7,668 nt of DNA from Serratia sp. DD3. Its GTDB lineage: Bacteria; Pseudomonadota; Gammaproteobacteria; Enterobacterales; Enterobacteriaceae. The first letter of the stretch is position 1, and each line of letters starts with the position of its first letter. The notes beneath the pieces are model-generated. The model saw only the letters and a program-made list of their open reading frames with translations, had not been told where the DNA came from and ran no database searches. Location of the stretch: contig NZ_AYKS02000001.1 of NCBI RefSeq assembly GCF_000496755.2, positions 1-7,668 of the forward strand. The letters are read 5' to 3'. This document shows, in pieces, positions 1-6,179 of this stretch. Made by a program: the position numbers and the translations under genes.

Positions 1-209
1 GCTTCCTGCGGGCATCCTGATTGCCGTTACTGGGTTATCCCTATGCTTATTCATACCCCTAGTACAAACAATCGCACTCCTTGCGACAATGTTCTTCATC
101 CTGAAGAAATAACGTCCATGACAAAATCCGTTTACAACCACTCGTCCTAAGTGCGCTTCCTGCGGGCATCCTGAAGAACTAATCATCCATGACGAAATCC
201 GTTTACAAC

Positions 210-224
210 CACTCATCCTGAGTG
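210..224 (-). other. Recurrent CsrA-binding hairpin CACTC-AGGAT-GAGTG
   Basis: A 5-bp stem with the loop AGGAT on the minus strand. Perfect copies are at 210-224, 281-295, 352-366 and 506-520. Variants with a G-U pair and/or AGGAC in the loop are at 139-153, 577-591 and 733-747. There is one copy in each of the seven full units, so the hairpins recur every 71 or about 155 nt. Confidence 0.75.
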
Positions 225-683
225 CGCTTCCTGCGGGCATCCTGAAGAACTAATCATCCATGACGAAATCCGTTTACAACCACTCATCCTGAGTGCGCTT
301 CCTGCGGGCATCCTGAAGAACTAATCATCCATGACGAAATCCGTTTACAACCACTCATCCTGAGTGCGCTTCCTGCGGGCATCCTGATTGCCGTTACTGG
401 GTTATCCCTATGCTTATTCATACCCCTAGTACAAACAATCGCACTCCTTGCGACAATGTTCTTCATCCTGAAGAAATAACGTCCATGACAAAATCCGTTT
501 ACAACCACTCATCCTGAGTGCGCTTCCTGCGGGCATCCTGAAGAACTAATCATCCATGACGAAATCCGTTTACAACCACTCATCCTAAGTGTGCTTCCTG
601 CGGGCATCCTGATTGCCGTTACTGAGTCATCCCTATGCTTATTCATACCTCTGGTACAAACAATCTCAACTCCCTGCAACCAT

Positions 684-702
684 GTTCTTCATCCTGAAGA
701 AC
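684..702 (-). other. Perfect CsrA-binding hairpin GTTCTT-CAGGATG-AAGAAC, found only in long units
   Basis: Read on the minus strand, a 6-bp stem presents CAGGATG in the loop, the classic CsrB/CsrC hairpin. Slightly shorter copies (TTCTT-CAGGATG-AAGAA) occur at 92-108 and 459-475. In the short units the deletion replaces the 3' arm, so the AGGA remains but this stem cannot form. Confidence 0.75.
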
Positions 703-913
703 TAATCATCCATGACAAAATCCGTTTACAACCACTCGTCCTAAGTGCGCTTCCTGCGGGCATCCTGATTGCCGTTACTGGATTATCCCTATCCCCTTAG
801 TACAAAACTCCCTCTAACATCATCCTGTCACTCATTGCACACCTTGTGCACTCCCTGAGATTTATCACCCTTCCTGGATGTTCCTGTTTCCTTCGCGTCC
901 TGCGATGAAAGCT

Positions 914-941
914 ACTTTACGCTTTTATGGATTACGCTCAA
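914..941 (-). promoter_or_regulatory. Predicted sigma-70 promoter of csrC
   Basis: Minus-strand -35 TTGAGC (941-936), a 16-bp spacer, and -10 TAAAGT (919-914), each matching 4 of 6 consensus bases. The predicted start near 906 falls just before the stretch resembling the E. coli CsrC 5' end. A TGTAAG half-site (960-955), about 50 bp upstream of the start, matches half of the GacA/UvrY consensus TGTAAG-N6-CTTACA, but the second half is not present, so UvrY control is not shown by the sequence. Confidence 0.5.
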
Positions 942-1167
942 GCCACCTACCATTGGCTTACAGTGATATTTTTTCCATAATAAATACAATATATTGTTTT
1001 TTAACAAAAAAATAAAAAATCACCATCAGATAAAGCGATATTGCCGCCTCTTCTAATGGCAAATGTCTTACACAACCGATACCGTTTTATACCGAAGTTG
1101 ATGCAAGCAAATAAAGAGACCTGGCAAGGTTGCTTGAATGATCCCCCCTTTTTATCGCCGATACAGT

Positions 1168-1173
1168 TATAAT
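1168..1173 (+). promoter_or_regulatory. Possible -10 box of the engB promoter
   Basis: A perfect TATAAT lies 42 bp upstream of the engB start codon, giving a leader of about 35 nt. No good -35 is found at 16-18 bp: the upstream stretch is C-rich, and TTGAAT at 1134-1139 is too far away. This would be a weak or activator-dependent promoter if real. Confidence 0.35.
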
Positions 1174-1215
1174 CACCCACCAGATAGCCATCTATCCTCA
1201 CGGAGACGAAAAATT

Positions 1216-1863
1216 TTGACCAGCAAGAATTACAATTATCATGTGACCCATTTCGTCACCAGTGCACCCGATATTCGCCACCTTCCCGCTGATGAAGGTA
1301 TTGAAGTTGCATTCGCTGGTCGTTCCAATGCGGGTAAATCCAGCGCACTTAATACCCTGACCAATCAAAAAAGCCTGGCACGTACCAGTAAAACCCCGGG
1401 CCGAACCCAACTCATTAATCTGTTCGAGGTTGAAGAAGGTATCCGCTTGGTAGACCTACCAGGCTATGGTTATGCGGAAGTACCGGAAGAGATGAAGCGC
1501 AAATGGCAACGCGCACTAGGTGAATACCTGCAGATGCGTAACTGCCTGAAAGGCTTGGTGGTGCTGATGGATATTCGCCATCCACTGAAAGACTTGGATC
1601 AACAAATGATTCAATGGGCTATCGATGTTGGCACCCCGGTACTGATATTACTGACCAAAGCGGACAAGCTAGCCTCTGGCGCGCGTAAAGCGCAACTGAA
1701 TATGGTACGCGAAGCGGTATTACCGTTAATGGGGGATATCCAAGTAGAAGTTTTCTCCTCCCTGAAAAAAATCGGCGTCGACAAACTGAGTCAAAAGTTG
1801 AATACCTGGTTTAATACTATCCCCCCTGAAGTGTTACCCGAGGAAGATATTGCTGGGGAATAA
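1216..1863 (+). CDS. engB: Ribosome biogenesis GTPase EngB (YihA/YsxC), TTG start
   Basis: An essential cytoplasmic TrmE-Era-EngA-EngB-type GTPase needed for late assembly of the 50S subunit. The protein is 215 residues (E. coli 210). Motifs in order: G1 P-loop GRSNAGKS (35-42); the G2 stretch [15 protein letters not shown] (56-70); G3 DLPG (80-83), followed by YGYAEVP; G4 TKAD (147-150); G5 SSLKK (181-185). All are intact. The frame is open upstream to an ATG at 1138, but family homology begins around [12 protein letters not shown], and the TTG at 1216 has GGAGA 9 bp upstream, so TTG is the better start; the 26 extra residues from the ATG resemble no EngB I know. It is divergent from csrC, as in E. 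coli. Codon use looks native and the gene seems functional. No clear intrinsic terminator follows the stop. Confidence 0.97.
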   Translation: MTSKNYNYHVTHFVTSAPDIRHLPADEGIEVAFAGRSNAGKSSALNTLTNQKSLARTSKTPGRTQLINLFEVEEGIRLVDLPGYGYAEVPEEMKRKWQRALGEYLQMRNCLKGLVVLMDIRHPLKDLDQQMIQWAIDVGTPVLILLTKADKLASGARKAQLNMVREAVLPLMGDIQVEVFSSLKKIGVDKLSQKLNTWFNTIPPEVLPEEDIAGE

Positions 1864-1976
1864 TCACATAGTAAAAACAATGCATAGACACTAGTTATCA
1901 ATCTAGGCACACAGATCTACGCACTACGTTATTTGGTTATCCAATTACACTTCCGACAACCACACGTCAAAAAACA
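1864..1976. other. Intergenic stretch between engB and the group II intron (intron 3' exon)
   Basis: It holds no gene. Read on the minus strand, the intron 3' end is followed by TGTTTTTTGACG, a short T-run (1969-1974) with no stem directly before it in the window. This would suit the U-tract of an intrinsic terminator whose stem lies on the far side of the intron. Confidence 0.5.
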
Positions 1977-2012
1977 ATCGAGTAGGAGGCGGGATCGCTC
2001 CCGCCGTCCTCT
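1977..2012 (-). ncRNA. Group II intron domain VI and 3' splice site
   Basis: Minus strand: stem AGGA/TCCT enclosing GGCGGGA-GCGA-TCCCGCC, then A-CTCGAT. The unpaired A seven bases before the end is a candidate branch point. The end in AT fits the AY rule for group II introns. The exact last base (1977 or 1976) cannot be fixed from one copy. Confidence 0.7.
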
Positions 2013-2015
2013 CAC

Positions 2016-2047
2016 ACCACCGTACGTACGGTTCCGTATACGGCGGT
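2016..2047 (-). ncRNA. Group II intron domain V catalytic hairpin
   Basis: Minus strand: a 9-bp lower stem ACCGCCGTA/TACGGTGGT with one G-U pair, a two-base CG bulge on the 3' side, then an upper stem TACG/CGTA closed by GAAC. This is the size and shape of domain V, including the 2-nt bulge. The strand-proximal CGC may serve as the catalytic triad, CGC being the form known in class C introns; that assignment is inferred. Confidence 0.85.
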
Positions 2048-2053
2048 TCATTG

Positions 2054-3442
2054 TTAACACGGGAACTGCCGCTGTAAATCCAGTAATGAGAATAATCCCG
2101 CATCTGTGAACCACTTCTTCCGGAAGGCTTGGTTCATGTGACTTGCCCCTGCGTTCCACCACGGACCGCGTTGGTTCGTCGCCGATAACCAGGCTCTTTT
2201 CTCCAGTAGTCCATTTCTCATCAACATTCTCGCTCGGGCATACGGCCTTTTCTTGTTCCGCCATATCAGGCACCGCAATTTTCTCCGTATCCAGCTATCC
2301 AACTCTTCCAGGCAACCTTTAACTTCGGTTAAACGGAAGTAGCTTGTCCAACCTCGTAGCACCGGGTTCAGTTCCCTCAGCACCGTCTTCAGCGATTGCG
2401 AGCCATTTCCCGTCGTCAGACTGCGGATTTTGCCCTTAAATCGCCTTACGCTGCTCTCTGCGATCTTCAGCCTTGTCACTTTATGGGCTGTTACACTGTA
2501 TCCTAGGAATTTGCGTTTCCACGGCCTGTCTACCGCACTTTTGTGGGGGTTAACCTTTAACTGGAGCTTATCTTCCAGATAGGCGCTTATCTCACTCATC
2601 GCGTGGTCGCCTGCTTCTCGACTGCCAACATAAATATTACAGTCGTCTGCATAACGGCAGAACCTGTGGCCTCGCCGTTCCAATTCGCGGTCAAGATCCG
2701 TCAGTAAGATGTTCGATAACAACGGTGAAAGCGGACTGCCTTGCGGCATACCTTCTCGTCGTTTCGTTGTCTCACCGCCCATGATCATGTCTGCTTCCAG
2801 ATACCGCCTGATCAGTTTGAGCAACCTGTCGTCTTTGATTTTACGGCTTAACCGCGACATTAAAATGTCGTGGTTCACCCGATCAAAGAACTTTTCCAGG
2901 TCCAGATCAACCACCCACCTGCGGCCACTCTGGATGTAGGCTTGTGCCTGTTGCACTGCCTGCCACGCATTGCGGCTCGGGCGAAAACCATAACTGGACT
3001 CTGAAAACTCTGGCTCATAATGAGGCGTAAGGTGTTGTTGGATTGCTTGTTGGATCAGTCTGTCTACCACCGTCGGGATGCCGAGTAGTCGTACCCCGCC
3101 ATCCGGCTTGGGGATCTCCACTTTGCGTATCGCCTGCGGGAGATAGTTCCCTTGCAATAATGCCGTCTTGACGCTTGCCCAATGTTGTTTCAGCCAGTCT
3201 TTAAGTTCGCCCACGCTCAGGTTATCTACCCCTGCCGCGCCTTTGTTCTCCAAGACTCGCTGATAGGCCAGCATCACGTTGTTTCGGGTTATCACCGCTT
3301 CCATCGTCAGCGGCACTTCCGCTTTCGTTTGCTCACCTTTCGCCGTGCCCGTTTCGGCACCCGTAGCAGACCCCTGCGAGTCCTGCTCGCTTCCTTCTGT
3401 TCGGGCTGCGGTTTTCCGCATTTGTGCGTCATTAACGTACAT
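2054..3442 (-). CDS. ltrA: Group II intron-encoded reverse transcriptase/maturase (LtrA-like, no endonuclease domain)
   Basis: 462 residues. The protein binds its intron RNA, helps it splice and copies it into DNA during retrohoming. A polar, low-complexity N-terminus (1-45) precedes the RT fingers (LTMEAVITRNN, KGAAGVD 68-73, IPKPDGGVRLLGIPTVVDRL 110-129, YGFRPSRNA 151-159). The palm follows, with the Asp-rich motif VVDLDLEKFFDRVNHD (177-192), QGSPLSPLLSNILL (234-247) and the catalytic YADD (264-267). The X/thumb domain lies at about 330-390, and the C-terminus has the RGPWWNAGASHMNQAF motif (425-440). No HNH endonuclease domain follows, as in bacterial class C introns, which favour terminator stems as targets. 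The active site is intact and no frameshift is seen. The start is the first ATG of the frame; its ribosome site is weak (AGGA 14 nt upstream). Confidence 0.93.
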   Translation of the reverse strand: MYVNDAQMRKTAARTEGSEQDSQGSATGAETGTAKGEQTKAEVPLTMEAVITRNNVMLAYQRVLENKGAAGVDNLSVGELKDWLKQHWASVKTALLQGNYLPQAIRKVEIPKPDGGVRLLGIPTVVDRLIQQAIQQHLTPHYEPEFSESSYGFRPSRNAWQAVQQAQAYIQSGRRWVVDLDLEKFFDRVNHDILMSRLSRKIKDDRLLKLIRRYLEADMIMGGETTKRREGMPQGSPLSPLLSNILLTDLDRELERRGHRFCRYADDCNIYVGSREAGDHAMSEISAYLEDKLQLKVNPHKSAVDRPWKRKFLGYSVTAHKVTRLKIAESSVRRFKGKIRSLTTGNGSQSLKTVLRELNPVLRGWTSYFRLTEVKGCLEELDSWIRRKLRCLIWRNKKRPYARARMLMRNGLLEKRAWLSATNQRGPWWNAGASHMNQAFRKKWFTDAGLFSLLDLQRQFPC

Positions 3443-3675
3443 CGAGATAAGGTGTCCTAATCACGGTTATCAATGTTCAGCCCTTCATGACGCCGGGTTT
3501 GCATCACTACTACGGCCTCGGCTGACTTCTGTTGCCCCCTCCCAACACCTCACAATGTTGGTAGCTCCATGGCAGAGCAACAGATCTCCCGGGGTAATTA
3601 GCGCGACCTTCCTGCTTATACCTGTCGGCTTTACGTAACAGCGTTCCGTACGAGTATCGGGCTTTGACGATATAT

Positions 3676-3755
3676 TGCGTATTCCGCTCTGTTCGATCAC
3701 GGATTGGCATCGAAGTTCGATCAGTGTTTCGCATCCATTCGATCACCCGGGATGC
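3676..3755. repeat. IS21 terminal region, istB side: three repeated transposase-binding sites
   Basis: Sites CGATCACGGATTGGCA (3694-3709), CGATCAGTGTTTCGCA (3718-3733) and a divergent CGATCACCCGGGATGC (3740-3755), spaced 24 and 22 bp. They are the inverse complement of the sites at the other end. Multiple terminal repeats bound by IstA are typical of the IS21 family. Confidence 0.8.
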
Positions 3756-3776
3756 TTTAACTTTTTCTACTGCTTT

Positions 3777-4532
3777 TTAACCTCTTTTTTCCTCACTTTC
3801 CACTGCCGTTTTGCTTTTCCTCATCGATTCACCCTTCAGGACCAGCCTGTGGGCGTTATGCACCAGTCTGTCCAGGATGGCATCTGCTGTGGTTGGGTTC
3901 TCCATCAGCCCGTGCCACTTATCCACCGGGAACTGGCTCACCACCAGGGTGCTGCTTTGCCCGTACCGGTCTTCCACTATTTCCAGCAGATCGTTACATT
4001 GCGCGTTGGTCAGTGGCTCCAGACCCAGATCGTCCAGGATAAGCACCTGCGTTTTTTGCAGCTGTTTCAGGTGTTTCAGCCAGCTGCCGTCAACTCGGCC
4101 CTGCGCCAGCATTTCCAGTAACCGACCGATACGCCAGTACTGGACGCTGTGTTTCTGCCGGCATGCCTGCTCACCTAGCGCGTTGGCTATCCAGCTTTTT
4201 CCGCACCCCGTCGGGCCGGTTATCAGCAGGCTTTTCTTGTGGGTGATGTAATGACCATTCAGCAGTTCCCGCATCTGTTCGCTTCTCAGCCCTCGTGATA
4301 CCGGGTAATGCAGCCCCTCCGGGGCTGCCTGGTACTTCAGGTTGGCGCTTTTTCTCAGACGCGCGACACGACTATTTTCTCTGTTCAGCAGCTCGTCATC
4401 GACCAGCAGGGCCAGTCGCTCCTCGAACGATAGCTCATCGTAAGTTTGTGGGGTTTCACGCTGGCGTATCAGGCTCCCGGCCATTGCCGGCAGCTTCAAC
4501 TGGGTCAGTTTATTTAGCAGGTTATCGCTCAT
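3777..4532 (-). CDS. istB: IS21 transposition helper ATPase IstB
   Basis: 251 residues, the usual size. IstB is a DnaA/DnaC-like AAA+ ATPase that oligomerises on target DNA and hands it to the IstA transposase. The N-terminal helical region (KLPAMAGSLIRQ, then LSFEERLALLVDDEL 35-48) is family-typical. Walker A GPTGCGKS is at 106-113, Walker B VLILDDLG at 163-170 and the sensor I stretch STLVVSQ at 194-200. The C-terminal DRLVHNAHRLVLKGESMRK (221-239) carries the conserved Arg-finger/sensor II region. It lies 23 bp downstream of istA in the same direction, with AGGA 8 bp before ATG, so it is cotranscribed with istA. It is intact. Confidence 0.95.
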   Translation of the reverse strand: MSDNLLNKLTQLKLPAMAGSLIRQRETPQTYDELSFEERLALLVDDELLNRENSRVARLRKSANLKYQAAPEGLHYPVSRGLRSEQMRELLNGHYITHKKSLLITGPTGCGKSWIANALGEQACRQKHSVQYWRIGRLLEMLAQGRVDGSWLKHLKQLQKTQVLILDDLGLEPLTNAQCNDLLEIVEDRYGQSSTLVVSQFPVDKWHGLMENPTTADAILDRLVHNAHRLVLKGESMRKSKTAVESEEKRG

Positions 4533-4555
4533 GACGGTGTTCCTCGGTTCATCAG

Positions 4556-6091
4556 TTAGTGGTAGTAGCCCGGACCGCGCAGGTTTTCATGTTCCGGCGA
4601 GAGTAGTGAGCGCTGTTCATTACGGTCGGAACACGGTATTTCCTGGTTCTCGCGATGGTGGCGCAGCAGGTTGTCGATGAACCGTCTGTCTGGTGCGTTA
4701 TAATGCCAGGCGATGTAGCAAGCTTTTTCCAGCCTCTCTTTTCCGTATTTTTTCTGCAGCGCGGTCAGACCAAGTACCGCACGGTAGGCCAGCTCCGGGT
4801 GAGTTTTCGCTTTCAGCATGGCGTCAACCACCTTGCCGGTGAACGGGCCGATGCGGCTTCCCATCTCGACCAGACTCTCTGGTGTCCAGGTCCCATGTCC
4901 CCGGTGCTGAGCCGGCATGTGTAACGGATTGGTGGTGTGTTTATATTCATGCGGGCTACACGGATGCTGTGCCACGCACTGTCCCTTGTGCCAGATCTGA
5001 ACCACCGACTGACCCGCTTTCAGCGACAGGCGTTCACCAACCAGCTCATGCGGGACCGAGTACCAGTGGCGGGCATACTCAACGTGGTAGTCTGGGCCGA
5101 CTTTCACCGCTTTGTACTCGGTGTATTCATACAGTGCCAGAGGCAGCGGCGAGAGCGCCGGGGCATCCAGCACGCGGAAGCGCTCTGCGCGGCTCTGGTT
5201 GCCGTACCCTTTCATCGGGCGGTTATTCAGGTCCGTCAGCAGCTCACGAAGGCGGGTATTCAGCGCCCTGAGCGTGTGGAAGGTTTCGTTGCGGATCCGG
5301 GCAAGCAGCCATCTTTCCACGATAAGGACACCGTTTTCCGCTTTGGATTTATCTTTCGGTTTATAGGGACGAGCCGGGATGATGACGGTGCCGTAGTGCT
5401 CCGCCAACGCCTGATAACTGTCATTGATGACCGGTTCATAGCGATCTGCCTTTTTCACCGCACTTTTGAGGTTATCGGGGATCAGCAACTTCGGTACGCC
5501 ACCCAGGAAGGTCAGGCAGCGGCTGTTGGCGTTCAACCAGGACATCATATCCTGACCTTCACAGGCCTCGACGTAGGTGTAGTTAGAGGCCCCCATCACC
5601 GCCACGAAGATGGCCACTCGGCGAACCTCCCCGGTATCCGGGTTGATGATGGGGATCGTCGGACCGCAGAAGTCGATAAAGAGCTTTTCCCCGGCACGGT
5701 GCTCCTGGCGCATTGAGAGACGCCGTGTTTTTTTCCACTCACGGTAGCAACGGCAGAAGTGGGAGTATCCCATCGCCAGCTCCCCGGCCTGAGCCTTGTA
5801 CTCCATCCACAGCAGTTGCCGCGTCACGCCGGGCTTTCTCATCTCAGTGTCGAAGTGAAGCAGATCCGGCGTCACCCGCCCTGACAGCGGCGTGCTTTTT
5901 ACCGGGAAAAGGCGTTTTTCAAGGACATCATGGGACATCGCTGCGGGGAGAGGCCATGGCAGAGACGTGGCTTTAAAGCGAGCAAGGACCTCAAAAACCG
6001 TTGATGAACTGATTTTCATCGTCAGCCCGATGCAACGGTTGGTCAGCTTCTGATCGAACTTGAGCTGAAGGATCTTAAAACAGGTTTCCAT
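4556..6091 (-). CDS. istA: IS21 transposase IstA (DDE), missing its first about 10 codons because of an IS1111-group insertion
   Basis: 511 residues from the ATG at 6091. IstA binds the terminal repeats and performs DNA cleavage and strand transfer. An N-terminal helix-turn-helix lies at about 16-39 (LTNRCIGLTMKISSSTVFEV). The RNase H-fold catalytic core has D140 (FIDFCG), D206 (LLIPDNLKS) and E252 (KSKAENGV), a full DDE set. A Mu-transposase-like beta-barrel region follows (about 330-400) with a basic C-terminus. Joining the sequence on each side of the IS1111-group element extends the frame upstream to MSKKRKARSS-METCFK, starting at 7463 with its own GGAG site, so the native protein was probably 521 residues. 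The present ATG has a strong AGGAG 5 bp upstream, so a nearly full-length, possibly active protein may still be made. The native promoter is now 1.3 kb away. Confidence 0.92.
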   Translation of the reverse strand: METCFKILQLKFDQKLTNRCIGLTMKISSSTVFEVLARFKATSLPWPLPAAMSHDVLEKRLFPVKSTPLSGRVTPDLLHFDTEMRKPGVTRQLLWMEYKAQAGELAMGYSHFCRCYREWKKTRRLSMRQEHRAGEKLFIDFCGPTIPIINPDTGEVRRVAIFVAVMGASNYTYVEACEGQDMMSWLNANSRCLTFLGGVPKLLIPDNLKSAVKKADRYEPVINDSYQALAEHYGTVIIPARPYKPKDKSKAENGVLIVERWLLARIRNETFHTLRALNTRLRELLTDLNNRPMKGYGNQSRAERFRVLDAPALSPLPLALYEYTEYKAVKVGPDYHVEYARHWYSVPHELVGERLSLKAGQSVVQIWHKGQCVAQHPCSPHEYKHTTNPLHMPAQHRGHGTWTPESLVEMGSRIGPFTGKVVDAMLKAKTHPELAYRAVLGLTALQKKYGKERLEKACYIAWHYNAPDRRFIDNLLRHHRENQEIPCSDRNEQRSLLSPEHENLRGPGYYH

Positions 6092-6117
6092 AGAACTCCT
6101 GGCTTTTCTCTAATGAG

Positions 6118-6129
6118 ATGGTCACCCCC
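6118..6129 (+). repeat. Left subterminal inverted repeat of the IS1111-group element
   Basis: ATGGTCACCCCC, the exact reverse complement of 7438-7449. The match stops on both sides after 12 bp. Confidence 0.9.
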
Positions 6130-6179
6130 TCCTTGTGTGCGGTACGCTGGCTGGGTGTTTTATTTCAGAGGAAACCAAC

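Larger units (their letters stand above)
1..830 (-). repeat. Tandem repeat array of 71-bp and 154-156-bp units forming the body of csrC
   Basis: Each unit begins (plus strand) GCTTCCTGCGGGCATCCTGA. Long units lie at 1-154, 368-521 and 593-748. Short 71-bp units lie at 155-225, 226-296, 297-367 and 522-592. A degenerate unit starts at 749 and fades out around 830. Short units equal long ones lacking about 83 bp between two direct copies of CATCCTGA. Units are almost identical, pointing to recent duplication. Neither 71 nor 154 is a multiple of three and the reading frame is not kept from unit to unit, so the array is not coding. The window opens at a unit start, so more copies may lie to the left. 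Confidence 0.93.
1..906 (-). ncRNA. csrC: Expanded CsrC-like CsrA-sequestering small RNA (5' end and repeat body; 3' end outside window)
   Basis: The minus strand carries about 55 GGA triplets (counted by eye as TCC on the plus strand) against 2 on the other strand; about 14 are expected by chance. Many are AGGAU(G) in hairpin loops, the known CsrA-binding signature, for example CACTC-AGGAT-GAGTG and TTCTT-CAGGATG-AAGAA. The predicted 5' end (from about 906 leftward) reads GCAGGACGCGAAGGAAACAG and onward, like the GAGGACGCTAACAGGAACA start of E. coli CsrC as I recall it. The place fits: E. coli csrC lies next to yihA/engB and is transcribed away from it. CsrC RNAs bind and titrate the translational regulator CsrA/RsmA; production is normally driven by BarA/UvrY. 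The E. coli RNA is about 240 nt, whereas this one exceeds 900 nt and has no terminator before the left edge. Identity as a CsrB/CsrC-family RNA is well supported. That the whole array is in one transcript is inferred. Confidence 0.82.
907..1215. other. Divergent csrC-engB intergenic region, no gene seen
   Basis: I see no convincing protein or RNA gene. The region holds the csrC promoter on the left, a very AT-rich tract (about 966-1020) with the palindrome CAATATATTG and long T and A runs, and the engB leader on the right. A small ORF reading leftward from 1201 has no family resemblance or good start and was not called. Confidence 0.6.
1977..3664 (-). mobile_element. Group II intron with maturase ORF, 5' part of domain I missing or displaced
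   Basis: The ORF sits in domain IV. It is followed after 6 nt by a recognisable domain V (2016-2047) and domain VI (1984-2010), ending near CTACTCGAT at 1977. Upstream of the ORF (3443 to about 3664), the minus strand reads like the latter part of domain I plus domains II-III of known bacterial introns, including GGCAACAGAAGTCAGC and GGCTGAAC stretches that I recognise. Only about 220 nt precede the ORF, where roughly 500-600 nt are usual, and no GTGYG 5' end is seen before the IS21-type repeats begin. The intron is therefore either truncated or split by the IS21 element, with the rest beyond 7668. As it stands in the window it is unlikely to splice. Confidence 0.8.

Noticed and set aside
1..800. 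CRISPR array or protein-coding tandem repeats
   Set aside because: There are no short repeats alternating with unique spacers; whole 71/154-bp units are nearly identical. Unit lengths are not multiples of three, so the small ORFs at 284-508 and 591-800 are not conserved in frame.
966..1020. Intrinsic terminator in the AT-rich tract (TTGTT-TTTT-AACAA)
   Set aside because: The stem is only 5 A/T pairs with no GC, and no gene runs into it on either strand.
1138..1215. Longer EngB starting at the ATG at 1138
   Set aside because: The 26 extra residues do not resemble EngB, overlap the candidate TATAAT, and have no better ribosome site than the TTG at 1216.
1929..2273. 114-residue minus-strand ORF overlapping the maturase end
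   Set aside because: It overlaps the maturase C-terminus and intron domains V and VI in another frame and shows no family resemblance.
3675..5976. Several plus-strand ORFs of 80-260 residues across istB and istA
   Set aside because: They are antisense shadows of istB and istA, with no motifs and no ribosome sites that stand out.
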